From contig NC_091249.1 of the NCBI RefSeq assembly GCF_042477335.2, positions 51,506,001 to 51,570,000 on the forward strand: a stretch of DNA of 64,000 nt, read 5' to 3'. The stretch is from Ovis canadensis (Eukaryota; Chordata; Mammalia; Artiodactyla; Bovidae). The notes under the pieces were generated by a model that worked only from the letters and a program-made list of their open reading frames with translations, had not been told where the DNA came from and ran no database searches. This document shows, piece by piece, positions 22,441-35,204 of the stretch. The first letter of the stretch is position 1. Each line of letters starts with the position of its first letter. Both the position numbers and the translations under genes were made by a program.

Positions 22441-23559
22441 TAAAGTGACTTAGTACTGACCACAAACTTGGGTCGTTTTATAGATAAAGCCAAGTCAATA
22501 TGTCCTATTTTCAAAGAATCAGTATCTCATTAAGATTTCTAATTATTACCCTATAATCTACATGATCTCCCAATGGATATTTTTCCTTAGTACTGACTGT
22601 TCTCATTCAGCTGGAACAATATATCACTCACAGACTGCTTCATTCTAGTTTGTACAAGCACAGCCTGGTAAGCTAACGACTAAAGATAGACAAGAAAAAA
22701 GGTCAAGTGCTTCCTCATATGCTGCTCAGAAAAAAGAACATTAAAAAAAACACCCCTATGTTCACGCATGAATAAAAAGTTATCAGAAATACCAACAGTA
22801 CTCTAAAACAAATGACCTCAGTTGGTTTTTCTTTTTTCATCACACAAACCAAAAAGGAAAAATACAGAGCATCTGAGGAATAGAAATAAGGCCAATTGAA
22901 CACAGACAGATCAAACTCCACCTCTGAAAACTAACTGTACGATCAAAAAGCAAAAGCTAATCTACATTTTACACCATAAAGAAAAGCTCAACTCACTGCC
23001 AGAAGAATACAGACCAGATCCCACGCGAAGGCACATGCATCTACTTCTCTCCTCTCCAAAAACCCCATTAAAGTCATTAGAAAACACACATCCCATAATT
23101 TCGAGAGAAATTTCTGGAAGTTCAGTACAGACTCACAGAAAAATGAAAGCACCAAAAAACGCCCCAAACCCACAGGATGAGACTGTTCAGAGGTTAAGCT
23201 CAACGCCAAGGAGAACAAGTAGGAAGCGACTCGGGTGGACAGCACTCAACGGAAGAGAACTAAAGTGAGACCTGGCTTCCATCTGTCTGGTCTGGGGAGG
23301 TGGGCACGTAGTTTCCTCTACAAATAGGGAGCAGACCCTGGAGCAGACCAGAGTAGGTTGGGTATAAACATCCGGGGGAGGAGAGAGCTTTAGGAAGAAC
23401 CGGAAAACTTCAGGGAACGGGAAACAGAAGTAGAAACAGCTGAGTAAACATGAGCCTTTAGGTGAGACTCAAAGCACACGAGATGCCAGCAGAATCATCA
23501 ACATTTTTCGTGAAAATGCAGCTATTCCTTTTCTACTTTCAAATATGGCTTGATGCTGC
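22441..23559. other. Intergenic, no feature seen
   Basis: About 1.1 kb without a recognised gene or repeat. Confidence 0.45.
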
Positions 23560-23670
23560 TGCATATAGCACAGAGAGCTACATTTACTATCCTATGATAG
23601 GCCATAATGGAAAAGATTTTAAAAAAAGAATAAAGAATTTAAAATATATATATATATAATTATATATATG
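23560..23670 (+). mobile_element. L1 3' UTR left half with TA tract
   Basis: GCATATAGCACAGAGAGCTA, ATAATGGAAAAGA and a (TA)n run; it continues after the BovB at about 26395. Confidence 0.7.
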
Positions 23671-24145
23671 TCAAGAAACACATGGGGTAACAGGCAAATT
23701 TGGCCTTGGAGTACGGAATGGAGCAGGGCAAAGGCCAATAGAGTTTTGCCAAGAGAACACACTGGTCATAGCAAACACCCTCTTCCAACAACACAAGAGA
23801 TTCTACACATGGACATCACCAGATGGTCGACACTGAAATCAGATTGATTATATTCTTTGCAGCCAAAGACGGAGAAGCTCTATAGAGTCAGCAAAAACAA
23901 GACCGGGAGCTGACTGTGGCTCAGATCATGCACTCCTTATTGCCAAATTTAGACTTAAATTGAAGAAAGTAGGGAAAACCACTAGACCATTCAGGTATGA
24001 CCTAAATCAAATTCCTTATGATTATACAGTGGAAGTGAGAAATAGATTTAAGGGACTAGATATGATAGACAGAGTGCCTGGTGAACTATGGACAGAGGTT
24101 TGTGACATTGTACAGGAGACAGGGATCAAGACCATTCCCATGGAA

Positions 24146-24189
24146 AAGTGAAAGTGAAAGTGAAGTCACTCAGTTGTGTCCGACCCTCA
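24146..24189 (-). repeat. Bov-tA tail scrap inside the BovB
   Basis: GTGAAAGTGAAAGTGAAGTC, then CACTCAGTTGTGTCCGACC replaces a few BovB bases between GGAAAAG and AAGAAATGCAAAAAAG. Confidence 0.75.
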
Positions 24190-25710
24190 GCAAGAAATGC
24201 AAAAAAGCAAAATGGCTGTCTGGGGAAGCTTTACAAATAGCTGTAAAAAGAAGAGAAGTGAAAAGCAAAGAAGAGGCAAGATATAAGCATCTGAATGCAG
24301 AGTTCCAAAGAATAACAAGAGAGATAAGAAAGCCTTCCTCAGCGATCAATGCAAAGAAATAGAGGAAAACAACAGAATGGGAAAGACTAAAGGTCTCTTC
24401 AAGAAAATTAGAGATACCAAGGGAACATTTCATGCAAAGATGGGTTCGAAAAAGGACAGAAATGGTCTGGACCTAACAGAAGCAGAAGATATTAAGAAGA
24501 GGTAGCAAGAATACACAGAAGAACTGTACAAAAAAGATCTTCACGACCAAGATAATCACGATGCTGTGATCACTCACCTAGAGCCAGACATTCTGGAATG
24601 TGAAGTCAAGTGGGCCTTAGAAAGCATCACTACGAACAAAGCTAGTGGAGGTGATGGAATTCCAGTTGAGCTATTTCAAATCCTGGAGGATGATGCTGTG
24701 AAAGTGCGGCATTCAATATGCCAGCAAATTTGGAAAACTCAGCAGTGGCCACAGGACTGGAAAAGGTCAGTTTTCATTCTAATCCCTAAGAAAGGCAATG
24801 CCAAAGAATGCTCAAACTACCACACAGTCGTACTCATCTCACATGCTAGTAAAGTAATGCTCAAAATTCTCCAAGCCAGGCTTCAGCAATACGTGAACCG
24901 TGAACTTCCAGATGTTCAACCTGGTTTTAGAAAAGGCAGAGGAACCAGAGATCAAATTGCCAAGATCCGCTGGACCATCAAAAAAGCAAGAGAGTTCCAG
25001 AAAAACATTTATTTCTGCTTTATTGACTATGCCAAAGCCTTTGACTGTGTGGATCACAATAAACTGTGGAAAATCCTTCAAGAGATGGGAATACCAGACC
25101 ACCTGACCTGCCTCTTGAGAAACCTATACGCAGGTCAGGAAGCAACAGTTAGAACTGGACATGGAACAACAGACTGGTTCCAAATAGGAAAAGGAGTACG
25201 TCAAAGCTGTATATTGTCACCCTGCTTATTTAACTTATACGCAGAGTACATCAGGAGAAACACCGGGCTGAAAGAAACACAAGCTGGAATCAAGACTGCC
25301 GGGAGAAATATCAATAACCTCAGATATGCAGATGACACCACCCTTATGGCAGAAAGTGAAGAGGAACTAAAAAGCCTTTTGATGAAAGTGAAAGAGGAGA
25401 GTGAAAAAGTTGGCTTAAAGCTCAGCATTCAGGAAACTAAGATCACAGCATCCGGTCCTATCACTTCATGGCAAATAGATGGGGAAACAGTGGAAACAGT
25501 GTCAGAGTTTATTTTTTGGAGGCTCCAAAATCACTGCAGATGGTGATTGCAGCCATGAAATTAAAAGACGCTTACTCCTTGGAAGGAAGGTTATGACCAA
25601 CCTAGATAACATATTAAAAAGCAGAGACATTACTTTGCCAACAAAGGTCCATCTAGTCAAGGCTATGGTTTTTCCAGTGGTCATGTATGAATGTGAGAGT
25701 TGGACTGTGA

Positions 25711-25921
25711 AGAAAGTGAAAGTGAAGTCGCTCAGTCGTGTCCGACTCTTTGTGACCCTGTGGACTGTAGCCCACCAGGCTCCTCCATCCATGGGATTCT
25801 CCAGGCAAGCATACTGGAGTGGGTTGCCATTTCCTTCTCCAGGGGATCTTCCCGACCCAGGGATCGAACCCAGGTCTCCCACATTGCGGGCAGACGCTTT
25901 AACCTCTGAGCCACCAGGGAA
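25711..25921 (-). repeat. Bov-tA SINE nested in the BovB
   Basis: Complete reverse Bov-tA between GTGAAGAAA and GGAAGAAAACTGAG; the shared GAAGAAA is its target duplication. Confidence 0.92.
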
Positions 25922-26254
25922 GAAAACTGAGTGCCAAAGAATTGATGCTTTTGAACTGTGGTGTTAGAGAAGACTTTTGAGAGTCCCTTGGACTGCAAGG
26001 AGATCCAACCAGTCCATTATAAAGGAGATCAGTCCTGGGTGTTCATTGTAAGGACTGATGCTAAAGCTAAAACTCCAATACTTTGGCCACCTCATGCAAA
26101 GAGTTGACTCATTGGAAAAGACTCTGATGCTGGGAGGGATTGGGGGCAGGAAGAAAAGGGGACGACAGAAGATGAAATGGCTGGATGGTATCACCGACTC
26201 GATGTACATATAATTATATATATATATAATTTTTATAATTATATATATATAATT

Positions 26255-26388
26255 TTTCCTGGAGGAGGGCATGCAACCCACTCCAGTATTCTTGCCTGGT
26301 GAATCCCAGGGACAGAGGAGCCTGGCAAGCTACAGTCTATAGGGTTGCAAAGAATCAGACATGACTGAAATGACTTAGCATGCACACA
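26255..26388 (+). repeat. Bov-A SINE unit
   Basis: GGAGGAGGGCATGCAACCCA to GACATGACTGAAATGACTTA, then a CA-rich tail. Confidence 0.85.
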
Positions 26389-26394
26389 CACAGA

Positions 26395-26535
26395 CACACA
26401 CACAAAGGATTTATATCTATTTATATATTATAATAAATATAAATATATATATATAACTGAATCACTTAGCTGTACAGCAGAAACTAACACAGCATTGTAA
26501 ATAAACATACTTCAATAAAAATAAATAAACAGCAA
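26395..26535 (+). mobile_element. L1 3' end, right half
   Basis: TA-rich run, AACTGAATCACTTAGCTGTA and AAACTAACACAGCATTGTAA, ending in an A-rich tail. Confidence 0.75.
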
Positions 26536-26682
26536 ACAGGGAGTGAACTGAAGTGAAGAATTAGGTCCCAGCACATTCTTGTGTAAACACATGTCCCTTC
26601 ATGGCTAACTGCGACTCTTCAGAATCATCCTTTAGGGAAAGCAGTCTTTTCAGTAAATAGTTGAAGTCTCTCATGAATCCAT
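26536..26682. other. Intergenic spacer
   Basis: No feature seen. Confidence 0.4.
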
Positions 26683-26795
26683 TCAGTTCAGTCCAACTCT
26701 TTGCGACCCCATGGACTGCAGCACGCCAGGCTTCCCTGTCCATTACCAACTCTTGGAACTTTACTCACTCAGGTCCATGAGTCAGTGATGCCGTT
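26683..26795 (-). mobile_element. BovB 3' tail scrap
   Basis: CAGCACGCCAGGCTTCCCTG and CACTCAGGTCCATGAGTCAG are the last about 110 bases of a BovB in reverse. Confidence 0.8.
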
Positions 26796-26859
26796 AGAAA
26801 CTGAACTGGGCTGCCAGTGACAGAGGCCAACCTGCGGCTTCATCCCATAGGGCTTTTAA

Positions 26860-27275
26860 TTGTTTTTAAGTGATGTATGGCTGAGCTTAACTGTATTACT
26901 TTCAGGTGAACAACATAGTGATTCAATATTTTTGTAATTGCATACCATACAAAGTTATTATAACCTATTGGCTGTATTCCCTGTGCTGTACATGATATCC
27001 TTGCATCTTATTTATTTTACACACCGTAGTTTGTACCTCTTCATCGATGTTACCCCTGCCCCTACCCCCACCCTGTGGTGACCAGTAGTTTGTTCCCTGT
27101 ATCTGTGAGTCTGTTTCTCTTTGGCTTTGCGGGGGGCACAATGAGCAATATGCAGGATCTTCGTTCTCTGACCTGGGATCCCAAGCCCCACTGCAGCGGA
27201 AGTGTGAAGTCTTAACCACCGGACTGCCAGAGAAGTCCCCGTCTGTTTCTGTTTTGCTATAAATTTCCTTTTCTC
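26860..27275 (-). mobile_element. L1 3' UTR with a nested SINE
   Basis: TATGGCTGAGCTTAACTG, CAGGTGAACAACATAGTG and ATTCCCTGTGCTGTACAT are L1 3' UTR in reverse. A tRNA-type SINE (about 27120-27239, ending CCAGAGAAGTCCC) lies between the two copies of GTCTGTTTCT. Confidence 0.8.
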
Positions 27276-28004
27276 TCAGGAAACAAAGTGTTCGGCAGCA
27301 GGTATGCAGGCTTGGCAGGACTGCTGCAGCCAGCAACTCCTTCTGTCTCTCTGCTGTGACATGGGATAGTGTCCTGGAGTTCACCTCTTGGATGGCCACT
27401 GCACTTCCAAACATTAGGTGCACATCCCAGGAAGGAGCAGGGGCAGGGGCAGAAGGGTGAGCATCAGGCTGAGCCGGCCCCTTCAAAGAACATTCTGGAA
27501 GCACCACTTGATGACTCCCACTAACTTCTCACCACCACCAGCAGCAGAGCTGGAAAAGGTCACCCTGGATTAAATCTAGGTTTTGACAGGAGTGAAGGAC
27601 ATAGCACACATCTGGAAGACAGCGTCCCCCAACTGAGTGTGTGAAGCCTGTGGGTATTTTTCTAAGATCTAGAAAATCTTTTATGGTTTGAAGGTGATAT
27701 GATTAGAAAGTAAAAAAAAAGCTAATGGATTCCAATTAGCTCAAAATTAAAATTGCTTATTTTTTAAAAGAGGGATCAGGAAATATATTAGAAAAAATTT
27801 GATAAACTAGATTGAGCTCAACATACAATAAAATAATTAGAATAAAAGTCATGAGAAATAGGAATTTCTAGACAGAAAACTACCAACTTTACTGAGAGAC
27901 ATAAAACTAATTTCCACAGCCAGAGAGTCCATGTTACAAAATGGAAGCAAAGAGCAGCATAATTTGTATTAATAGTAAGTTACTGGGGGCTCTGTCTTGG
28001 CAGA
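27276..28004. other. Intergenic, no feature seen
   Basis: No gene or repeat recognised. Confidence 0.45.
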
Positions 28005-28200
28005 CAGGCATTATTCTGTGTAATGGGTTCACGTATGCGTTGCTCTCAGAAATCCTGAGGCAGACAGATCTGACCCCCTATTACGATGACACAGAGACAC
28101 ACAGGAGTTGAACTTGACCCTGTCAAGGTCCAAGGGTGAAGGAAGGATTCAAGCACAGCCAGAAGCCTACAACCACTGCGCTCGTCACTATTTCCATCTA
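28005..28200. repeat. Possible MIR-family SINE
   Basis: Words such as CAGACAGGCATTATTCTGTG, CACAGAGACACACAGGAG and CAACCACTGCGCTCGTCA follow the order of an ancient tRNA-derived SINE. Weak. Confidence 0.4.
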
Positions 28201-29107
28201 AAATTTCACATAATCCCCCCCAGCTTTGCTGAGGTACAACTGACATGTAACATGTGGGTCAAGGTACTGTCTTTATGGTATGTTCGGGAAGGAGGGGTCT
28301 GGAGCTGCTGGGTGCGTGTAACAGGCTGAGCTGGACGCTTGATTGAAATTCTGTCTGTGCTAACTCTAGAGGAGCTGGGAGGAGAAAGACAACCAAAGGT
28401 CCCACCAGGGCTCAGAGTTCAGATTTTAGCTAAAGTACACACTCGTGCCTAAGAAGAAAGAGAAGGAAGCCCAGGAGAAGGAGCTCCCACTCAGGACGGC
28501 AAAGAACCTAGGCATGGGGCACCTGGGCCCGAGGGGGAACGACTGGGAAAGGAGGCGAAAACGCTGGGAAGGAGCTTCAGGGGGGTCTGAGGGTTGGTAC
28601 ACGGGAAACACTGCAAGTTAAAAACGAGGCAAGTGGCAACCCAAGAAAAAGCTCAAAGCTGCACAGTCAGGCGCTGGAACTGGGTCGGCTCTACCTGGCT
28701 TGAAAGTAGAATACATTTGCATCGTGATAATGATCACTTATTTAGCTAAAAATAGGGACATAATCACATTTGGAGGTTGGGGAGAAGGCGGACGTGAAAG
28801 AGCTGAACCTCAAGTATCATACAAGGAAGTGAATACATAATGCTGAACACTTAGATATTCAGACAAAACAGGCATATCATTTAGAAACACAAAAGTAACT
28901 GCCAGGAAAAAGAGCTAAGAGCTGAAAATCCCTGCCCCTGGAGAGCAGAACTGGGGATCGTGGAGAGTGGTCATTTTTGTTGCTGCTGCTATGGCCTTTG
29001 ATATATTTGATTTTTAAATCATTGCATGTATTATTAGATGTGGGTTTTTTCTTTTTGATGGAGACCATTTTTAGTCTTTATTGAATTTGTTACAATAATT
29101 GCTTCTG
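28201..29107. other. Intergenic, no feature seen
   Basis: Only short frames without recognisable products. Confidence 0.45.
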
Positions 29108-29226
29108 TTTTATGTTTTTGGTTTTGGGGCTGAGAGGCATGTGGGATCTTCGCTCCACAACCAGGGAACAAACCTGTATCCCCGCACTGAAAGGCTAAAT
29201 CTTCACTGGACCACCAAGGAAGTCCC
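29108..29226 (-). repeat. tRNA-type SINE, short
   Basis: GAGGCATGTGGGATCTTCGC to CTGGACCACCAAGGAAGTCC. Confidence 0.8.
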
Positions 29227-30854
29227 TATTTGATATGTTTTTAAATAAACACACAACAGAACTGATACTACCTGTAAGTTATTTCAATGAACCCATGTAA
29301 CTGTTTTTAGCAGTTCTCCTTGGCAAAAACTTCAGTTCCTGATGTGATTGATACAGTTTCTGCTTTGAGGGGGTCTCCAACTTTCTTAGTCACAAATGTT
29401 TCTGGGGTGTGATTCTCTAGGGTCTGTCAGGTAGATGACACTTTCTTAAATGGTGAGTTGGCCTATTTACGGGAAATTGTATTGCTGTGCACACTCAGCG
29501 TGACATGAACTTTGCTCTCAGATGATATGCATGGATGAACAGAAACATAAGCAATTCAAGCAATGTTAAGAATTAGGCTACAGCCTAAAAGCATTTATTT
29601 TTGCATTCCAGGTTTAAATTTCTGTAAGTAGATTTTAGAGAGTCTCATTATCAAAATTCTGAATTGGAACGCTCAAGGCTGAAGAGCTGCCACAAAACAT
29701 CGCTCCAGCCCACAAATCTGGGACTTCAAACACCAGCCCAGGAAAAAGTGGAGGCTCTCCCTCAAATGAAGTTCCCTTCAAGGGAGACCATGCTCTTGGA
29801 AACTGAGGGAACTCTGACTCTGACCCTTCTCTTGGGTCTCCAAGAGAGAGAATATGAGAGTAAAATTCTAATGATTCCATCCTAAGTTTGGGAATTTTCT
29901 TACTAGGTAATATTTGACTGGAATGTTAGCAGGAATGAGCTGCCAAGGGGTGCTTTCTGGGGCTTGTCCTGACCCTGTTCCTTGCACTCACCCTTAAATG
30001 GAGATTGATTAAGGAGATGGATGCTTGGGCTCTAGAGTTACAATGCTGTACTTGTCTGCTTTCTGGGGGAAGAGTAGGGAGTACTGTTACCAAATGGATT
30101 TTGTGTCCAAGATGATGAATACTGAAATTTCCCTAGTTTCATTCTAGATAAAGCAATATTTCTACTGGACTGTTTTACTGTTATAGGTTTTCAGAATGCT
30201 TTGTAGTGAGTTTCTGGAAGCCACCAGAGAATGCTAATATGGGCAGCATCTATGGTGTGCACAGGCCTCCTCTTTTTTGAAAAATGCATATTGTCAGGCT
30301 CTGCCCCAGCAGTTTGGGTCAGTTGGCCTGGTGCCCCCCGGACCCCACTCTGAGAGCTATGGTCTACTGTACGCTGATACTTGGATGTCTGCACCCAGCC
30401 CTCCCAAGACGGGAAAGGGGAACACACTTACGGTCCTCAAAGGCCTGGGCTTTGGCACCCAGTGCTCTGATGAACTTCTCCTTTACTAGCTGCAAGCATG
30501 CCTACGGTATGTTATAGCAGGTGGAGGAGGTCCGCAGCCACTTAACGTGACAGTCACCTGTGGCCCTGTATATGCAGGGACTGCCCTTCCCCACCGCCAG
30601 AAGTGGAGGAGGCCGGGAGTGATGTCCCCAAGGGTTGGCACATGTCAGTCCAAACATCGCCCATCTAGACTGCAGAGTCAACATAAGGCACTGGCAAGAG
30701 GCTCACATCTGCTGGGGGAAATGACTGTCTTCCAACAACTGGATGACCGAGGGCCCAGGACAGCAGAGTGATCAAGGCCAAGGCACTTCCTCTCAACTGG
30801 AGCTCAGGAGAGAACCAGGCGACGGTGAGGAGCGGTGGTGGGGGTGTGTGCATG
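29227..30854. other. Intergenic, no feature seen
   Basis: 1.6 kb of single-copy-looking sequence; no frame resembles a known protein. Confidence 0.45.
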
Positions 30855-31490
30855 GTCCAATTATCCGCTGCTGCATAAAAAGCCACGCTGAAACTTGGTG
30901 ATGTCAAACAGCAATCTCTTTTTGTTGATGTTAACCATTTCTTTATTCATTCACTTACTGATGGACTATTTAAAGAAATATCAGAATGTTTCTTTTCCTT
31001 TTGGCTGTACCATGTGGCATGCACAGGATCTTAATTCCCCCAGCAAGGACTGAACCCACACCCCCTGCAGTAGAAGCACAGAGTTCTAACCACTGGACAA
31101 CCAGTTAAGTCCCAGCAATCCCTTTAGGACTCTGGTTCAGGGATACGGAAGGAGCAAAGGAATTGCTCCACATCCAGTCCATGACATCTGGGGCTTCTGC
31201 TGAAGGACCTGGACAGCTGATGCAGGAGCCCGGATGGCTTTTTCCCTCACATGTCGGCACCCGGAGGCTGAGGGACGGGACCAGCTGGGACTGGAGGCCT
31301 GCTTCCACGGTGGCTCGGGGCTCCCGGGGCCAGTGTCCCAGGCAAGCGGGTGAAGCTGCCTGGCCTTTAAGGCCGGCCTCAGAAGTCACAGCACCTCACC
31401 TCTGCCACATTCCACTAACGGAGGCAAACCGAAGCCCACCAGACGTAAGGAGGGGCAGACAGAGCATGGAGCCTACCTCTTGAGTGGAGA
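30855..31490 (-). mobile_element. Ancient MaLR-like LTR split by a SINE
   Basis: TTATCCGCTGCTGCATAAAA at the left and GAAGCTGCCTGGCCTTTAAG with CAGAAGTCACAGCACCTCAC at the right resemble an old MaLR LTR in reverse. The subfamily is uncertain. Confidence 0.45.
30990..31114 (-). repeat. tRNA-type SINE, short
   Basis: CTTTTGGCTGTACCATGTGG to CTGGACAACCAGTTAAGTCC, inside the LTR. Confidence 0.82.
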
Positions 31491-32959
31491 AACAGGAGAG
31501 AACTTTGGGCAGTGCTGTCAGACGAGCACAGCAGGTCTCAGAAGAGAGGATGATGTAAGACAGTAACAGAAGAAAACCTCCCAGAGCCAAATAAAGACAC
31601 AAGTGTCAAACAAAGGAGATGCCTAGTGCCAAGGGAGCGAGAAAAAGAAAGATTCAGACCTAGACACATCCTGGCCATGTTTCAAACCATCAAACAAAAA
31701 TACTCCTACAAACTTCTGGAAAGAAGAATCAGAGAGGAGCAAGAATCAGAAGATGACATCAGACTTATAGTTGACCTCACTAAACACAAGTATAAGATCA
31801 AAATAAACCTGTTTTCAGAGAAGAATTCAGAATGATAACTTCCCCTGAACTGTCTCTAAGAGAGTATCTAAAAGGCATATTCCACAAAACAAAACACAAA
31901 ATGCAAAAGGGCCTGGAACACAAGAATTGGAGAGCAAAGAGACCAGGAAGGCAAGTCAGTGCACATTTTAAGAATAGCCATTTATAACCAAAATCCCAAA
32001 CAATTTCTGTTGGTTTCCTGTTCTGCCCCTCCCTCAGGAGGGTGGCTTAATGCTGACTACTTAAGATTAGTACCACAGGATACCGAGGGGACTCCAGTTC
32101 AGACACTGAGGTTTCTGGAGTGCTCAGCCAAGCAGTTGTGTCTGAGTGCATCAGCTGAGACTGGGAGCGTCTGCCTCAAGCCACCCAGTTTATTGTGAAT
32201 CCGTGTCTCCTCCACAAGGCTTCAAGCAAGGCAGAGCAGGGTTTGCCCACTCCCCTCCTAACATCCCCTCTCCACGAGATCCACTCCCTCCCACATTCTC
32301 AATGACAAGTGAAGTTCCCACTAAATTTACCAACTTAGCCATTTAACGTTGTTCCTCCTTCTACATATTCGATTCTCCTTCTGATCACCCTTGCGTGAGT
32401 TGGAATTAACTTCAACCATGAGTAAAAGAAAACTACACATGCATGCAAGTTTGATTTCTCTCCTAGTGAATGCCCTCTGCAGCAGTGGCGGGTCCAGGGA
32501 CCCTGGTGTGCCACCCTCCAGGCAGCCGCGTGCCCAGCAGCCTGCTGTCTGCGGGTTAGTCATCATCTCTAAGCCACAAGCCCACATCTTTATACTGTTG
32601 TGTGGTGCTGTGTCTGGAACTCTATAAACTATGCTTGTCATGCTCCTTAGCCAGCCAGCCTCCTGCTGGGTTCTGCTCTTGGGAAGTCCTGGATGGAGAC
32701 TAGAAGAGCAGACAGATGGGACTGCTCTTCTTTTTCCAAGGGAAGCAGCGATAGCCAGAGGCTCCAGCCCATTCAGTACTCACAGTAGCACACACCTTGC
32801 CCCATTCGTCAGCAGAAGCAACTGTTACACTGCACTCCCTCCCTGCTGGGAGTCCAAGTATCTGCCAGGTCCCACCGTCTCCAAAGTCTGGGCCCCAACC
32901 AAAGGGTACCCCAATTTCTTAATGCCTCTTTGAGGATACAAAGATCCTCCACTGATGAG
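31491..32959. other. Intergenic; possible old L1 scrap at 31560-31960
   Basis: The stretch with GACACATCCTGGCCATGTTT and TCCACAAAACAAAACAC has an L1-like flavour, but I cannot place it. The rest shows nothing. Confidence 0.4.
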
Positions 32960-33740
32960 AAGAGAAACACAAATGAAGACTTTTGTACACTCATCAGACT
33001 ACCAAAAATTGAGCACTCTTAACAACATCAAGTGCTGAGAAGCGGCAGTGGGCTGGCAGCCAAGATGGGGTGTGGAATGGATGTGACCCCTTTTGGAGAG
33101 CACCCTGACCTGTAATAGAACTGAAACTCCCGTGGGTTACAGCAGTAGCTCCTGTACACTCGTGCATGAAGACTGCTCACGAATTGTGCAGAGCAGAGCT
33201 CTAAGGGCAAAACCTGGAAACCGCCTAAATGTCCAGCAGTGCAGAACGGAACTGGAGTCTGCTCGGGCCACACCTTGAGCTACATGTAGTCCAAAGGCTC
33301 ACAAACAACGGTGAATTTTAAACACTGAGGAAGGGAATTCCCTGGTGGTCTGGGGGTCAGGACTCCAAGCTTTCACTGCCACAGGCCAGGGTTCAACCCC
33401 TGGTCAGGGAATGAGGATCCTGCAAACCAAGTGGTGAGGCCAAAAATAAACAAATAGACATTGAGGAATACATCTGTGTACCATTTATAATTTTTTAAAT
33501 GCAAAAGAATACTATGTACTGAGGGACACACACACTTCCATGGTAAAATTTTTTTAGAAACACAGAAAAAGTCAGAACCAGCAGTGGTCACATCTGAGGG
33601 GAGGGCACAGGTTTAGGGCAGAGGGCGAAGAGGTATGTAAACATTTTGAAATGTTTTTTATCACACCGCACAGCAGGTCCAGGGATATGCATTTACAACT
33701 TTCAGATGATCAAATAACTCAATTTTTAAATACACTTAGC
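32960..33740 (+). mobile_element. Ancient L1 3' region with a nested SINE
   Basis: AACCTGGAAACCGCCTAAAT (the 'few copies' end of old L1 ORF2) and, beyond the SINE, the 3' UTR-like GGTCACATCTGAGGGGAG. A CHR SINE at 33330-33463 interrupts it. Confidence 0.6.
33330..33463 (+). repeat. CHR-type SINE, short
   Basis: GGAATTCCCTGGTGGTCTGG head; flanked by ACACTGAGGAA and ACATTGAGGAA. Confidence 0.88.
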
Positions 33741-34007
33741 AGAAACGTAGATTACAGCATCATGATCCCATGGGTATGAAAAGACAAATTAAGAACATAC
33801 ATCTAACCATCTAATTTTCTGAGGAAGCACCCCTGGGTGTGAATTTTGAGAGGAATATAAACAAGACCCTGACAGTCAAGCAAAGACCAACACCATCACT
33901 TTACGCTTTGCCTTCAAATCAGTGACCTGACACCTGCTGGTTCTTAAGCCTGGATTCTCATCAGAACCCCCCGGGCCGGGGAGGGAGTGCTTTTAAAACT
34001 GCCCTTG

Positions 34008-34351
34008 GGCTTCCCTGCTGGCTTGGTGGCAAAGAATCCACCTGCCAATGCAGGAGGCACGGGTTCAATCCCTGGTCCAGGAGGATCCCACATGCCAGAG
34101 TGGCTGAGCCCAGGTGCCACAACCACTCACCTGTGCTCTGGAGGCCAGGAGCTGCAACTGCTGACGCCCGCGCTCCACAACCAGAGCAGCCACCGCAGTG
34201 AGAAGCCTGAGCACTGCGACTAGGGAGCAGCCCCCACTCTGTGACTCGAGAAAAGCCTGCAGCAGTGAAGACCCAGCACCACCAAAAATCAAATACATCA
34301 AATTATTAAAGTAAATAAATACTTATATTTAAAAAACAAAACCAAAAAAGC
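34008..34351 (+). repeat. CHR-type SINE, full length
   Basis: GGCTTCCCTGCTGGCTTGGT head to an A-rich tail, flanked by CTGCCCTTG (33999-34007, 34352-34360). Confidence 0.93.
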
Positions 34352-34360
34352 CTGCCCTTG

Positions 34361-35204
34361 CCCAGGCCCCACCTTCTTACACCAGAGCTGGAGAAGAAGC
34401 CAGGCTCACTTTCCTTTTCTAGGTGACTTTAACATACAGTCAAGGGTGAGAGTTATAGAGTACCAGATGCCAACTTGCCTACTTCAGGAACTCAGGGAAC
34501 ACCGAGTATGGCGAGTGGGCTGCAGACGACATGGCCGCTGCGGTCATGGCGAGGCGGGGGGGTCGACTCCAGGCCTCGGCTGTGCATGTCAGTGTGGACA
34601 TGGAGCTCCTCTCCAAGAGGGAAGTGCTCAATGAGGCGGAACCTCAACGAGCTCTCCCTACAGATCTCCTGCATCCACAAGGGCATGGAGTAAAGTGAGT
34701 TAACTCATGTCAACCGCTTAGAACCAACTCTTGGGCACACAGTGCGCATTCCATGTTAGCTACTTTTCGAGTAAAGAAACCATTTTGAGGTAAGTGCTTA
34801 ATAAAATGTTTTAATGAGGAAGAGCATATTTACTCTCATGAACAAGCTCCCAAACCCATATGACGGAAACACAGCTCAGACCTCTCACAGTCAAGTGTGT
34901 GAACAATCTCTCGACACCTAAGCCATACACGCAGGAAACATCGAGAGGGACAGATGGTTAAGAGTAGACCAACAAAGAGCTCTGGGAGTGAGCCTGAACG
35001 ACTGAGAAAATAAGTTCTCACTCTTCACCTCATCTACTTTTACATTACCTATTCTATAATCAAAGTCAGATAATGTCAATTACAAAAAGCCTGCCCACAA
35101 CTGGAAGCGAGGGTTTGCACCTGCTTTAAGATGGAGGTTCTACTGCTTCTGTGTCCTGGTGCTGCGTTGATGCTAAAAAAAAAAACCCGTGTGGTTCTTT
35201 AGCC
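34361..35204. other. Intergenic, no feature seen
   Basis: A CG-rich patch at 34,495-34,690 carries short frames on both strands that I could not assign. Confidence 0.45.

Larger units (their letters stand above)
23671..26207 (+). mobile_element. BovB LINE, 5'-truncated, with 326-codon RT frame
   Basis: Runs from the end of the endonuclease region through RT to the 3' part. A frame at 24566-25546 codes the RT core: CFIDYAKAFDCVDHNKLWKI, GVRQSCILSPCLFNLYAEYI and the catalytic RYADDTTLMAESEE. The normal G-C-I of the QGCILSP motif reads QSCILSP. The upstream frame starting MKKVGKTTRPFRYDLNQIPY is cut at about 24,150 by a SINE scrap, and a frameshift follows 25,500. Both flanks are TA tracts of an L1 3' end, which fits its target duplication. 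Confidence 0.93.

Noticed and set aside
25479-25967. 162-codon frame after the BovB RT
   Set aside because: Half is BovB C-terminus and half is a nested reverse Bov-tA; not a fused gene.
26965-27507. 180-codon minus-strand frame
   Set aside because: It crosses a nested SINE and L1 3' UTR; no protein similarity.
34446-34693. Frames in the GC-rich patch on both strands
   Set aside because: I tried to match them to known proteins without success and found no splice or poly(A) structure; not enough for a call.
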